Shown: positions 1-6,229, numbered from the stretch's first letter. The stretch: DNA of 6,229 bases from Ardenticatenales bacterium (GCA_013139935.1 WSZX01000067.1:1-6229); one strand, 5' to 3'. Program-made: numbers and translations. The notes: generated by a model from the sequence alone, not told the origin.

Positions 1-1794
1 CTCCGGATCGGGCGGCAGCATCGTCCTTCGCGGTATGACCTGTTCGCCGACCCACCCGCCCCGCTGGTCCCTGACAGATGGCGACTGGAGGTGGGCGAAC
101 GGGTGGACTGCCACGGCCAGGTGCTGGAACGGCTGGACCCGGCCGAGATTGATTCAATGATTCCTTTCCTTCAGGCGGAGGGAATCACCTCGGTGGCCAT
201 CAGCCTCATCTTTTCCTTTCTTCATCCAGCGCACGAACAAGCTATCGCGCAGCAGTTGCGGACGGCCGGATTTTTCGTTTCCCCCTCATCCGCGATCCTG
301 CCCGAGTACCGGGAATACGAACGAACCAGCACCACGGTAGTGAACGCCTACGTCTCGCCGATCATGGACCGGTATCTAGGCCGATTGGAGGAGGCGCTGA
401 TCGAGAACCGGCACGCCGGGGACAGCCTGCGCATCATGCAATCGAACGGCGGCAGCATCAGCGCCACCGAAGCCAGGCGCAGCGCCGTCCGCAGCATCCT
501 CTCGGGCCCGGCCGGGGGCGTGGTCGGGGCCAAAGCGGTGGGCGAGGCGGCCGGTTACTCGCGGTTGATCACCTTTGACATGGGTGGGACCTCCACTGAC
601 GTCTCGCTCTGCGAGGGAACACTGCGCACCACCACCGAAGCGGAGGTCGGCGGCTGCCCACTCCGCATCCCGATGCTGGACATCCACACGGTTGGCTCTG
701 GAGGTGGCTCGATTGCGGCTGTGGACGCGGGCGGGGCGCTGCGGGTTGGGCCGGCGAGCGCAGGCGCGGACCCCGGCCCGGCCTGCTACGGACTTGGGAG
801 GCCAGACGACGCGGGGCGGCGCCCTGCGGGTTTTCCCACCGTGACGGACGCCAACCTGGTGCTCGGCCGGCTGGCGGCGGACCATTTCCTGGGCGGCGCC
901 ATGCAACTGGACCCGGAACGCGCCCGGGAGGCGATTGGCCGGCCGGCGGCCGAGTTGGGGCTCCCTCTGGAACGGACCGCACTGGGCATCATTGACGTGG
1001 TGAATGCGCAGATGGAACGCGCTCTGCGGGTGATCTCCCTGGAACGGGGCCACGACCCGTGCGATTTCACGTTGGTCTCCTTTGGAGGGGCCGGCGGCCT
1101 GCACGCGGCCGATCTGGCCCGCCGGCTGGGGATCCAGCGAGTGCTGATCTCCCCCTACGCCGCCACCCTCTCCGCACTGGGCATGCTTATGGCGGACGTG
1201 ATCAAGGACTATACGCAAACCGTCATGCTGCCCGGCGACACGCCACTCGCCGCGCTTGAGAAACGGCTCCAGCCGCTCACCCGCGCGGGCGTGCGCGACC
1301 TGCTGGCCGAGGGAGTTCACCGGTCAGAGATCGTAGTTGAACCAATGCTGGATATCCGCTACCAGGGCCAATCCTACGAGTTGACAGTGCCCTTTGGTGC
1401 GAGTGTCCGGGAGAGGTTCCGCGAGGCGCACCAAAAGGCGTACGGATACGCGAGCCAAGAGACGCCACTAGAGATCGTCAATGTACGCCTGCGCGCGGTG
1501 GGCGCGGTTCGCCGCCCGCCCCTCCCGGCGCTGCCCCTCGCGGGTCCCGATCCCAGTCCCGCTCTGCTGGATCGGCGGCCGGTGGTTCTGGACGCAGGCA
1601 GGGAGCTGATTCCATTCTACCGGGGCGAGGCGCTGAGACCGGGAAACAAGATCCCGGGTCCGGCAGTGGTGCTCCGGACCGACACCACCATCCTGATCGG
1701 CCGGCGGGATCGGGTGGAGGTGGACCGTTACCAGAACCTCATCATAGCCGTGGGGAGAACGGGGATAATCGAAACGATCGGCGGTAAGGAGTAG
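1..1794 (+). CDS. hyuA: Hydantoinase/oxoprolinase A subunit (HyuA), 5'-truncated by the window edge
   Basis: This is the ATP-binding subunit of a cytoplasmic ATP-dependent hydantoinase/5-oxoprolinase-type enzyme, a family that also includes acetone and acetophenone carboxylase subunits. The frame is open from base 1 and its first residues (LRIGRQHRPSRYDLFADPP) are family-like, so the GTG at 91 is an internal valine, not a start. About 597 residues are present. Compared with a usual length of roughly 650-720, about 90 N-terminal residues are missing, including the first DxGGTFTD phosphate-binding loop. Visible hallmarks are RIMQSNGG (~430-455), SGPAGG (~500-525), the second ASKHA-type loop FDMGGTSTDVSL (574-609), VGSGGGSIA with SAGADPGPACYG (~690-795), PTVTDANLVLGRL (~838-876) and FGGAGGLHAADLARRLGI (~1081-1134). 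The TAG stop is at 1792-1794. The B-subunit gene follows 155 bp downstream on the same strand, the usual partner order. The family call is secure; the substrate is not known from sequence. Confidence 0.96.
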   Translation, partial: LRIGRQHRPSRYDLFADPPAPLVPDRWRLEVGERVDCHGQVLERLDPAEIDSMIPFLQAEGITSVAISLIFSFLHPAHEQAIAQQLRTAGFFVSPSSAILPEYREYERTSTTVVNAYVSPIMDRYLGRLEEALIENRHAGDSLRIMQSNGGSISATEARRSAVRSILSGPAGGVVGAKAVGEAAGYSRLITFDMGGTSTDVSLCEGTLRTTTEAEVGGCPLRIPMLDIHTVGSGGGSIAAVDAGGALRVGPASAGADPGPACYGLGRPDDAGRRPAGFPTVTDANLVLGRLAADHFLGGAMQLDPERAREAIGRPAAELGLPLERTALGIIDVVNAQMERALRVISLERGHDPCDFTLVSFGGAGGLHAADLARRLGIQRVLISPYAATLSALGMLMADVIKDYTQTVMLPGDTPLAALEKRLQPLTRAGVRDLLAEGVHRSEIVVEPMLDIRYQGQSYELTVPFGASVRERFREAHQKAYGYASQETPLEIVNVRLRAVGAVRRPPLPALPLAGPDPSPALLDRRPVVLDAGRELIPFYRGEALRPGNKIPGPAVVLRTDTTILIGRRDRVEVDRYQNLIIAVGRTGIIETIGGKE

Positions 1795-1795
1795 C

Positions 1796-1831
1796 AAGTA
1801 GGAACAGCCGTCTGAAACCTATTCCCTACTT
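1796..1831 (+). other. Inverted repeat just after the hyuA stop
   Basis: AAGTAGG (1796-1802) is exactly complementary to CCTACTT (1825-1831), giving a 7-bp stem with a 22-nt loop, 1 nt after the hyuA stop. The stem is AT-rich with a large loop. It is followed by a pyrimidine-rich stretch (TTCTACTATT) but no clean T run. It could be a weak attenuator or terminator between hyuA and hyuB, or chance. Confidence 0.3.
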
Positions 1832-1856
1832 TCTACTATTGAGAATGAGATCACAA

Positions 1857-1946
1857 GCACTTGTTAAGGAATAACTTCCCGTTTTGGATGGTGAATCAGG
1901 TGCACTCTGCGGCCACAAGAATGCCGAGCTGCTATTGAACAAGTAC
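1857..1946 (+). repeat. Copy 1 of a ~90-bp dispersed element with inverted ends
   Basis: This 90-bp stretch matches 3687-3774 at about 68 of 81 aligned positions, with one 2-bp length difference in the middle. Its ends, GCACTTGTT (1857-1865) and AACAAGTAC (1938-1946), are inverted repeats matching at 8 of 9 positions. An internal CGGC (1910-1913) can pair with GCCG (1923-1926). The CCCGT/ACGGG hairpin of copy 2 is not preserved here. The element ends 3 nt before the preferred hyuB start, so it would form most of the intergenic leader. I see no open reading frame of its own and no transposase. It could be a small non-autonomous mobile repeat or a structured RNA leader; the sequence does not decide. 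Confidence 0.75.
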
Positions 1947-1949
1947 CAA

Positions 1950-3572
1950 GTGTCGAAACAGAAAGCCCACACCGACGACCCGATTCGGCTCGAGGTCTAT
2001 AGGCACCTGCTGGCGGCCATCCCGGAAGAGATGGGGGTGGTGCTGCGCAAGTCGAGCTACTCGCCCAACATCAAGGAGCGGCGTGACTATTCCTGCGCGC
2101 TGTTTGACGCGCAAGGCAGCATGATCGCCCAGGCAGCCCACATCCCGGTTCACCTCGGCTCGATGCCGCTCTCGGTGGCTCAGGCCTTGAGCGAGCCCAA
2201 GGTGCAGCCGCTGGCAGAGGGCGACGTGATCATCGTGAACGACCCTTTTCGGGGCGGCACTCACCTGCCGGACATAACGCTCATCACACCCATCTTTGTT
2301 GGCAGTGACCGGCCGTACGGCTTTAGCGCCAGCCGCGCCCACCACGCAGACGTGGGGGGCATGACACCCGGTTCGATGCCGGTGGCACGGGAGATTTACC
2401 AGGAGGGATTGATCATCCCGCCCGTCAAGTTGGTTCTGGGGGGCGAGATCAACGAGGCGGTCTGGGACCTCATCCTGGCCAATGTGCGGACGCCGGACGA
2501 GCGCGCGGGCGACCTGCGGGCGCAGTTGGCAGCCAACCGGCGGGGCGCTGCCCGGCTGACTGAACTGGTGAATCATCACGGCCGGGAACGAGTATCCCAC
2601 TATATGGAACGGCTGCTGGTCTACGCCGAACGCATGACCCGCCGCTTGCTGGAATCGTTGCCCGATGGGAGCTACCATTTTGCTGATGCGTTGGACGACA
2701 ACGGACTGGATGATCAGCCGGTTCCCATCACCGTGCGCGTCACCATTGCGGGCGACACCGCAACGGTCGATTTCTCCGGATCGGCACCGCAGCAACCGGG
2801 CAGCGTGAACGCAGTGCAGGCGGTCACCATCTCGACCGTCCAGTACGTCTTTCGCTGCCTGATCGGGCTGGACGTCCCCAACAACAGCGGCTGCCTGGCA
2901 CCCATCCAGGTGATCGCCCCGGAGGGAACGGTGGTGAACGCCTCCAGGCCGGCGCCGGTGGCGGCCGGCAATGTGGAGACATCGCAGCGGATCGTGGACG
3001 TGCTGCTGGGCGCGCTGGCGCAGGCATGCCCGGAACGGGTGCCCGCAGCCAGCCAGGGGACGATGAACAATCTGACCATAGGGGGTTGGGATCGAGAGCG
3101 CGGCCTCCCCTTTGCCTACTATGAGACGGTTGGGGGTGGGATGGGGGCCAGGCCAAGCGCCCACGGACCTTCGGCCGTCCATTCTCATATGACCAACACC
3201 CTCAACACTCCGGTAGAGGCGCTCGAGTACAGCTACCCGCTCCGTGTGCAGCGCTACCAGGTGCGGGCGGGCTCGGGAGGCGCCGGCCGTTACCGGGGAG
3301 GCGATGGGATCCGGCGCGACATTGAGGTGCTGTGCGACGCCGAAGCCAGCCTGATCAGCGAGCGGCGCCGCCGGGCTCCGTACGGCCTGGCAGGCGGGGA
3401 ACCCGGGAAGCGAGGGAAGAACATCCTCATCAGAAAGGGAATTGAGCAATCGTTGCCGGGCAAAGGGACGATCTCGTTGCAGGCGGGCGACGTGCTGAGT
3501 ATTCGCACGCCGGGCGGCGGCGGGTACGGAAAGGCTGATCTCGTCCAGCCGACGAAAACTGGCGGCCGGTGA
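1950..3572 (+). CDS. hyuB: Hydantoinase/oxoprolinase B subunit (HyuB), complete
   Basis: This encodes the B subunit that pairs with HyuA in ATP-dependent hydantoinase/5-oxoprolinase-type enzymes. From the GTG at 1950 it is 540 residues, normal for the family. Family hallmarks in order are DPIRLEVYRHLL near the N-terminus, NIKERRDYSCALFD, NDPFRGGTHLPD (residues ~97-108), HHADVGGMTPGSMP (~131-144, likely metal or substrate-site histidines), EGLIIPPVKL, NVRTPDERAGDLRAQLAANR, DFSGSAPQQPGSVNAV (~274), a PAPVAAGNVETSQR stretch, GGGMGARPSAHGPSAVHSHMTNT, SGGAGRYRGGDGIRR and a C-terminal TPGGGGYG (~520-527). A longer frame opens at TTG 1884, but its extra 22 residues are encoded by the repeat element and do not look family-like, so GTG 1950 is preferred although no clear Shine-Dalgarno precedes it. 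No acetone-carboxylase gamma gene is visible, which mildly disfavours that activity. Confidence 0.95.
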   Translation: MSKQKAHTDDPIRLEVYRHLLAAIPEEMGVVLRKSSYSPNIKERRDYSCALFDAQGSMIAQAAHIPVHLGSMPLSVAQALSEPKVQPLAEGDVIIVNDPFRGGTHLPDITLITPIFVGSDRPYGFSASRAHHADVGGMTPGSMPVAREIYQEGLIIPPVKLVLGGEINEAVWDLILANVRTPDERAGDLRAQLAANRRGAARLTELVNHHGRERVSHYMERLLVYAERMTRRLLESLPDGSYHFADALDDNGLDDQPVPITVRVTIAGDTATVDFSGSAPQQPGSVNAVQAVTISTVQYVFRCLIGLDVPNNSGCLAPIQVIAPEGTVVNASRPAPVAAGNVETSQRIVDVLLGALAQACPERVPAASQGTMNNLTIGGWDRERGLPFAYYETVGGGMGARPSAHGPSAVHSHMTNTLNTPVEALEYSYPLRVQRYQVRAGSGGAGRYRGGDGIRRDIEVLCDAEASLISERRRRAPYGLAGGEPGKRGKNILIRKGIEQSLPGKGTISLQAGDVLSIRTPGGGGYGKADLVQPTKTGGR

Positions 3573-3583
3573 ACAGGCCCAGG

Positions 3584-3600
3584 TCCGGGGCTCCCCCGGA
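3584..3600 (+). terminator. GC-rich hairpin after hyuB, possible terminator
   Basis: TCCGGGG (3584-3590) pairs perfectly with CCCCGGA (3594-3600) around a CTC loop, 11 nt after the hyuB stop. The stem is compact and stable, but no T tract follows, so it is not a textbook intrinsic terminator. Its position at the end of the hyuAB pair makes 3'-end formation plausible. Confidence 0.45.
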
Positions 3601-3639
3601 GCGCCGGACGGGGAAAGCGCTACGAGACGGTGGAGCGGA

Positions 3640-3669
3640 ATGAACGCAGATGAACACAGACGCAAGCAG
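3640..3669 (+). repeat. Short tandem repeat, 10-bp unit
   Basis: ATGAACGCAG (3640-3649) is followed directly by ATGAACACAG (3650-3659), which differs at one base, and by a decayed third unit ACGCAAGCAG (3660-3669; 7 of 10 match unit 1). It sits in non-coding DNA 17 bp before copy 2 of the larger element. No function can be assigned. Confidence 0.55.
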
Positions 3670-3686
3670 GTATTATTGGCTCGTTT

Positions 3687-3774
3687 GCACTTGTTACGGA
3701 ATAGCTTCCCGTTTTCGATGGTGATTCACGGGTAGAGCGGTCACAAAACCGCCAAGTTGTTTTTGAACAAGTAC
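3687..3774 (+). repeat. Copy 2 of the ~90-bp dispersed element, with three possible stems
   Basis: This 88-bp copy matches 1857-1946 in the same orientation. Its ends GCACTTGTT (3687-3695) and AACAAGTAC (3766-3774) pair at 8 of 9 positions. Inside are two perfect 5-bp hairpins: CCCGT (3708-3712) with ACGGG (3728-3732) around a 15-nt loop, and GCGGT (3737-3741) with ACCGC (3748-3752) around a 6-nt loop. Together they could fold as a closing stem with two arms. The element starts 114 bp after the hyuB stop and ends 164 bp before the DUF885 start, so it is not tied to the start codon as copy 1 is. It has no coding capacity of its own. Confidence 0.75.
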
Positions 3775-3879
3775 TCTGACCCGTCAACGCTCGCGTTCAG
3801 CCGCGTCACTGACTTGTGCCAAGACGTGGGACAATTTTCAACCCGCCGGGACGGGATGGCAAGAGGCCTAGTGGAGAGC

Positions 3880-3900
3880 GGCAACGCTGGACTGGTTGCC
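3880..3900 (+). other. Small hairpin in the leader of the DUF885 gene
   Basis: GGCAAC (3880-3885) pairs perfectly with GTTGCC (3895-3900) around a 9-nt loop, 27 nt before the ribosome binding site. It could be a leader hairpin or chance; nothing in the sequence ties it to a known regulator or riboswitch. Confidence 0.3.
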
Positions 3901-3927
3901 ATTTTGGATTAGGGCATCACTTGATCG

Positions 3928-3933
3928 AGGAGG
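3928..3933 (+). promoter_or_regulatory. Ribosome binding site that fixes the DUF885 start
   Basis: AGGAGG lies 5 nt before the ATG at 3939, inside a GAGGAGGG run (3927-3934). It is a near-ideal Shine-Dalgarno. It favours ATG 3939 over the in-frame upstream GTG at 3816, which would add 41 residues. Confidence 0.85.
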
Positions 3934-3938
3934 GAATC

Positions 3939-5591
3939 ATGCAAACAACCGAGAAGCAGTTCTATTCTGATTCGCAGTCCTTTCTAGACGAATTACTTGA
4001 AGAGTGGCCGGTTCTCGCCACGCAACTGGGCGACCACCGGTACGACGATCAACTGGGCGAACGTGACCAGGAAGCGCTCGACCGCCAGAGGGCACTGGTC
4101 GTCCGCGCGCGGGACCAGTTCCAGAGCCACGCCACCGAGGGGTGGTCACTGGATGGGCAGATCGACCGCACCCTGATGATCCAGCTCTGCAAGGACTTTC
4201 TCCGGGGTTATGACAGGATCCGAAGGGAGTATCGCGATCCCGGCACGGTGGTGAGCGACTGCACGGTGGCCATCTACCTGCTCGTGGTCAGGGATTTTGC
4301 CCCGTTGCCGGAACGGCTGCGGAGCATACTCGGCCGCTTGCGGCAGATCCCCAGAGCCCTGCGGGTAGGGCGCTCGCTCATCATTCCGGCTGAGGTTCCG
4401 CCGATCTGGGCCGAGATTGCGCTCGAATCCACCCAGCGGAGCGTTGGCCTGTTCGCCGGGTTTATTCCGTCGCTGGCCGAGGCGGCGCCGGAGCTGAAAG
4501 AAGAGATCGTGTCGGCCGCCCAGGCGGCCGCAGCGGCGCTGCAAGAGCACGCGGTGTGGATCCAAGAGAGCGTTCTGCCCCAGGCGGCCGGCGAGTTTGC
4601 GGCCGGCAAGGAGCTGTTCGACGAATTGTTGCGGGAGAACCACATGGTGGGCTATGACGCGGACGAGCTGCGAGCCACCGGGTGGAAGCTCCTGGAAGAT
4701 ACCAGGCGCCAGATGGAAGCACTGGCGACCGAGATGGACCCTGACAAGAGCGCGAGCGAGTTGCTGAAAGAGTCCAAGAAGGTGCACCCCACCGCTGACG
4801 GCTTGCTGGACGCGTATCAGCAAAAGATGGACGAGGCGCGACAGTTTGTCATAGATCATGAGATTGTCTCTATCCCCGGGGGTGAGAGCATCCAGGTTGT
4901 GCCGACGCCCGCTTTTCTGCGGCCGATCATCCCCTTTGCGGCCTATATGATGCCCGGTTTCCTGGAAGAGATACAGGAGGGAGTCTTTTTGGTCACGCCG
5001 GTGGACGAGGAGGCGAGCCCCAAAGCGGCCGAGAGCAAGCTACGCGGCCATCCCTATGCGGACATTCCGGTAACCGCGCTCCATGAAGCGTATCCCGGCC
5101 ACCACCTCCAGCTCGTCTTTGCCAACACGCTGGATTCGGTGCCTCGCAAGGTCGGCGGGTTCCTTTCGACGCTTTTTGTTGAAGGTTGGGCCTTTTACTG
5201 CGAGGAATTGATGGAGCAACTGGGTTTCGTCGATGAGCCGATCCAGCGGCTGGCCCGCTTGCAGGCGCAGATGTGGCGCGCGAGCCGCATTATCATCGAC
5301 GCATCGCTCCACTGCGGCGGGATGACGGTGGAGGAGGCGATCAAGTTCCTGATTGAGCAGGCAGATCTAGAGCCAGACGACGCCAAGGCGGAGGTGCGCC
5401 GCTACACGCAGACGCCCACTCAGCCACAGTCCTACCTGATGGGCAAGCTGCAGATCCTCGAGATCATTGAGGAGTACAAGCGCCGCAATCCCGAGACGAC
5501 GATGCGCCAGATGCACGACGCGATCCTTTCTTGCGGGTCTCTGCCACCCAGGCTGATGCGTCTGCGCCTCTTTGGGCCGGCCGGAGAATAG
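3939..5591 (+). CDS. DUF885-family protein, predicted metallohydrolase/peptidase-like
   Basis: A 550-residue protein of the DUF885 family, whose members are mostly uncharacterised and widely predicted to be zinc-dependent peptidase-like hydrolases. Supporting motifs are ATQLGDHRYDD near the N-terminus (~27-37), ALHEAYPGHHLQ with the family HExxPGH signature (H382, E383, H388), EGWAFYCEE about 32 residues later (E415, a likely further metal ligand) and QSYLMGKLQILE (~497-508, Y499 and G502), followed by a C-terminal MHDAILSCGSLPPRLM segment. The spacing is HExxPGH, not the classical HExxH, as is usual for this family. No signal peptide, lipobox or membrane segment is visible, so it is probably cytoplasmic, unlike many exported DUF885 proteins. 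The start is ATG 3939 because of the strong ribosome binding site; an upstream GTG at 3816 would add residues encoded by leader DNA. The substrate is unknown. The family call is firm; the peptidase activity is inferred. Confidence 0.92.
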   Translation: MQTTEKQFYSDSQSFLDELLEEWPVLATQLGDHRYDDQLGERDQEALDRQRALVVRARDQFQSHATEGWSLDGQIDRTLMIQLCKDFLRGYDRIRREYRDPGTVVSDCTVAIYLLVVRDFAPLPERLRSILGRLRQIPRALRVGRSLIIPAEVPPIWAEIALESTQRSVGLFAGFIPSLAEAAPELKEEIVSAAQAAAAALQEHAVWIQESVLPQAAGEFAAGKELFDELLRENHMVGYDADELRATGWKLLEDTRRQMEALATEMDPDKSASELLKESKKVHPTADGLLDAYQQKMDEARQFVIDHEIVSIPGGESIQVVPTPAFLRPIIPFAAYMMPGFLEEIQEGVFLVTPVDEEASPKAAESKLRGHPYADIPVTALHEAYPGHHLQLVFANTLDSVPRKVGGFLSTLFVEGWAFYCEELMEQLGFVDEPIQRLARLQAQMWRASRIIIDASLHCGGMTVEEAIKFLIEQADLEPDDAKAEVRRYTQTPTQPQSYLMGKLQILEIIEEYKRRNPETTMRQMHDAILSCGSLPPRLMRLRLFGPAGE

Positions 5592-5598
5592 ACAAGCG

Positions 5599-5623
5599 CG
5601 GGTCGGAATTTCGTTCCGACCCG
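5599..5623. terminator. Strong hairpin between convergent genes, probable terminator
   Basis: CGGGTCGGAA (5599-5608) pairs perfectly with TTCCGACCCG (5614-5623) around a TTTCG loop, giving a 10-bp stem that starts 8 nt after the DUF885 stop. No T run follows on either strand. Its place between two convergent genes suggests a two-way transcript end or transcript-stabilising structure. Confidence 0.65.
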
Positions 5624-5641
5624 AGTGCTCGGCGATCGGAC

Positions 5642-5664
5642 GAGTCGGAATGCTATTCCAGCTC
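5642..5664. other. Second hairpin in the convergent spacer
   Basis: GGAAT (5647-5651) pairs with ATTCC (5655-5659) around a GCT loop. After a 2x2 mismatch, GAG (5642-5644) pairs with CTC (5662-5664). The left arm repeats the GTCGGAA heptamer of the stronger hairpin at 5599-5623 (GTCGGAA at 5602-5608 and 5644-5650), so the two may share an origin. It may aid transcript ending for the minus-strand gene. Confidence 0.4.
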
Positions 5665-5751
5665 GCCGGCCGCAACTCCAGCGATGCCTGCGAACGCCGC
5701 TGGTCCCCAACGGCGTCTTGGAGCAGCGTGCAGAGATCCAAACAGGGGAGG

Positions 5752-6207
5752 TCAGGTTGACCTGGCCGGGGGCGGCGGCGGAGGCTGGTTCAGCACCAGC
5801 CAATAGAGCCCCAATTGCCGGAGCGCATCGATGAACTGATGGAATCCCACCGGTTTCCGGACATAGCTGTTGGCGCCCAGATCGTAACTGGCCAGGATAT
5901 CCTGCTCTTCGTCCGACGAGGTCAGCACCACCACCGGCAGGCGCCTTGTCAGTTCATCGGCTCGCAGCCGTCGAAGGACCTCCAGCCCATCGAGTTTGGG
6001 GAGTTTCAGATCCAGCAGCACCACCTGGGGCATTTCCATGGTGTCGCGGCCGGCATACTTTCCGGCGCCAAACAAATAGTCGAGCGCCTCAGCGCCGTCA
6101 CGAACCACTTTGACCTCGTTCAGGATCTTGTTCTTTCGAAGAGCGCGAAGTGTCAGCAGCTCGTCGTCGGGGTTGTCCTCTACCAGTAGAATCGTCTTCT
6201 CGCTCAC
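5752..6207 (-). CDS. Single-domain response regulator, CheY/Rcp1-like
   Basis: A 151-residue stand-alone receiver domain, a phosphoacceptor for a histidine kinase in two-component signalling, in the cytoplasm. All receiver landmarks are present: the acidic pocket E10-D11 in LLVEDNPDD, phosphoacceptor D66 in VVLLDLKLPKLDGLEVL, switch T96 in VVVLTSSDEEQD, aromatic Y115 and the conserved K118-P119. The VEDNPDDELLTLRAL start and the longer segment before the phosphorylation site (RDGAEALDYLFGAGKYAG) resemble the Rcp1-type regulators often paired with phytochrome-like or PAS/GAF hybrid kinases. No output domain follows; the tail after ~140 is a short proline run (PPPPPP) then ARST. Translation starts at a GTG with an AGGAGG-rich site just upstream. 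The gene converges on the DUF885 gene. A partner kinase would most likely lie beyond the right edge, but none is visible here. Confidence 0.95.
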   Translation of the reverse strand: MSEKTILLVEDNPDDELLTLRALRKNKILNEVKVVRDGAEALDYLFGAGKYAGRDTMEMPQVVLLDLKLPKLDGLEVLRRLRADELTRRLPVVVLTSSDEEQDILASYDLGANSYVRKPVGFHQFIDALRQLGLYWLVLNQPPPPPPARST

Positions 6208-6210
6208 TGT

Positions 6211-6220
6211 CCTCCTCCTC
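6211..6220 (-). promoter_or_regulatory. Ribosome binding site of the response regulator
   Basis: On the minus strand GAGGAGGAGG lies directly upstream of the GTG start, offering AGGAGG in two registers 3 or 6 nt from the start codon. This supports the GTG at 6207 as the real start. Only 9 further bases remain to the window edge, so no promoter can be judged. Confidence 0.8.
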
Positions 6221-6229
6221 TTGCAGCGA

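Larger units (their letters stand above)
3573..3938. other. 366-bp non-coding stretch between hyuB and the DUF885 gene
   Basis: No convincing gene lies here. It holds a GC-rich hairpin after hyuB, a 10-bp tandem repeat, copy 2 of the ~90-bp element, a 6-bp hairpin and the ribosome binding site of the next gene. I could not find a sigma-70 promoter with acceptable spacing: TTGCCA at 3896-3901 has only a poor -10 match, and TTGTGC (3814) is just 11 nt from ACAATT (3831). The gap is long for an operon, so the DUF885 gene is probably transcribed separately. Confidence 0.6.

Noticed and set aside
91..93. GTG at 91 as the start of hyuA
   Set aside because: The same frame is open to base 1 and encodes family-typical residues (GRQHRPSRYDLFAD) upstream, so the gene begins outside the window.
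376..1320. 314-residue minus-strand open frame opposite hyuA
   Set aside because: It overlaps the well-supported hyuA frame completely and has no recognisable motif or ribosome binding site.
1884..1949. TTG start and 22-residue N-terminal extension of HyuB
   Set aside because: The extension lies in the repeat element, is unlike known HyuB N-termini, and copy 2 has TTC at the matching position; GTG 1950 fits better, though it lacks a clear ribosome binding site.
1932..3665. 577-residue minus-strand open frame opposite hyuB
   Set aside because: It is a shadow of hyuB in high-GC DNA: the plus-strand frame carries continuous family motifs, while this one shows arginine/histidine-rich composition and no recognisable domain.
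1857..3774. The two repeat copies as a CRISPR array or as ends of one composite transposon
   Set aside because: There are only two copies about 1.8 kb apart with no regular spacers. The DNA between them is an ordinary hyuB gene without any transposase, so each copy looks like a separate short element.
3816..3938. GTG 3816 start with a 41-residue extension of the DUF885 protein
   Set aside because: A near-ideal AGGAGG sits 5 nt before ATG 3939, and the extension shows no signal peptide or family similarity.
5531..5834. Small plus-strand frames across the convergent spacer
   Set aside because: They overlap the DUF885 3' end, the hairpins and the response regulator, and have no ribosome binding site or recognisable content.

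Overview
The window is GC-rich bacterial chromosomal DNA with four protein-coding genes. Three lie on the plus strand: the 3' part of a hydantoinase/oxoprolinase A-subunit gene, the complete B-subunit gene, and a DUF885-family predicted metallohydrolase gene. The fourth is a convergent minus-strand gene for a single-domain, CheY/Rcp1-like response regulator. High GC, use of GTG starts, strong GAGGAGG-type ribosome binding sites and this gene content fit a GC-rich free-living bacterium. Chloroflexota is a guess from general appearance only, because nothing here fixes the phylum.

Layout: hyuA (open at the left edge, to 1794); a 155-bp gap holding a short inverted repeat and copy 1 of a ~90-bp repeated element; hyuB (1950-3572, start re-assigned to a GTG just after the repeat); a 366-bp non-coding stretch (3573-3938) with a GC-rich hairpin, a 10-bp tandem repeat, copy 2 of the ~90-bp element and the leader of the next gene; the DUF885 gene (3939-5591, start re-assigned to an ATG behind a strong Shine-Dalgarno); a 160-bp convergent spacer with two hairpins (5592-5751); and the response regulator on the minus strand (5752-6207) with its ribosome binding site near the right edge.

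How the genes fit together: HyuA and HyuB should form one ATP-dependent enzyme acting on a cyclic amide (hydantoin or 5-oxoproline type) or a related carboxylation substrate. The exact substrate cannot be read from sequence. The DUF885 protein may be a cytoplasmic peptidase-like hydrolase, so a loose theme of peptide or cyclic-amide salvage is possible but unproven. The response regulator is convergent and probably belongs to a separate signalling unit beyond the right edge.

The least-explained structure is the ~90-bp element found twice, once before hyuB and once upstream of the DUF885 gene. It has near-perfect inverted ends and, in copy 2, two internal hairpins, giving a possible three-stem fold. 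It may be a small non-autonomous mobile or palindromic repeat, or a structured leader. I see no clear novel defence or biosynthetic system, CRISPR array, tRNA, rRNA or transposase gene.
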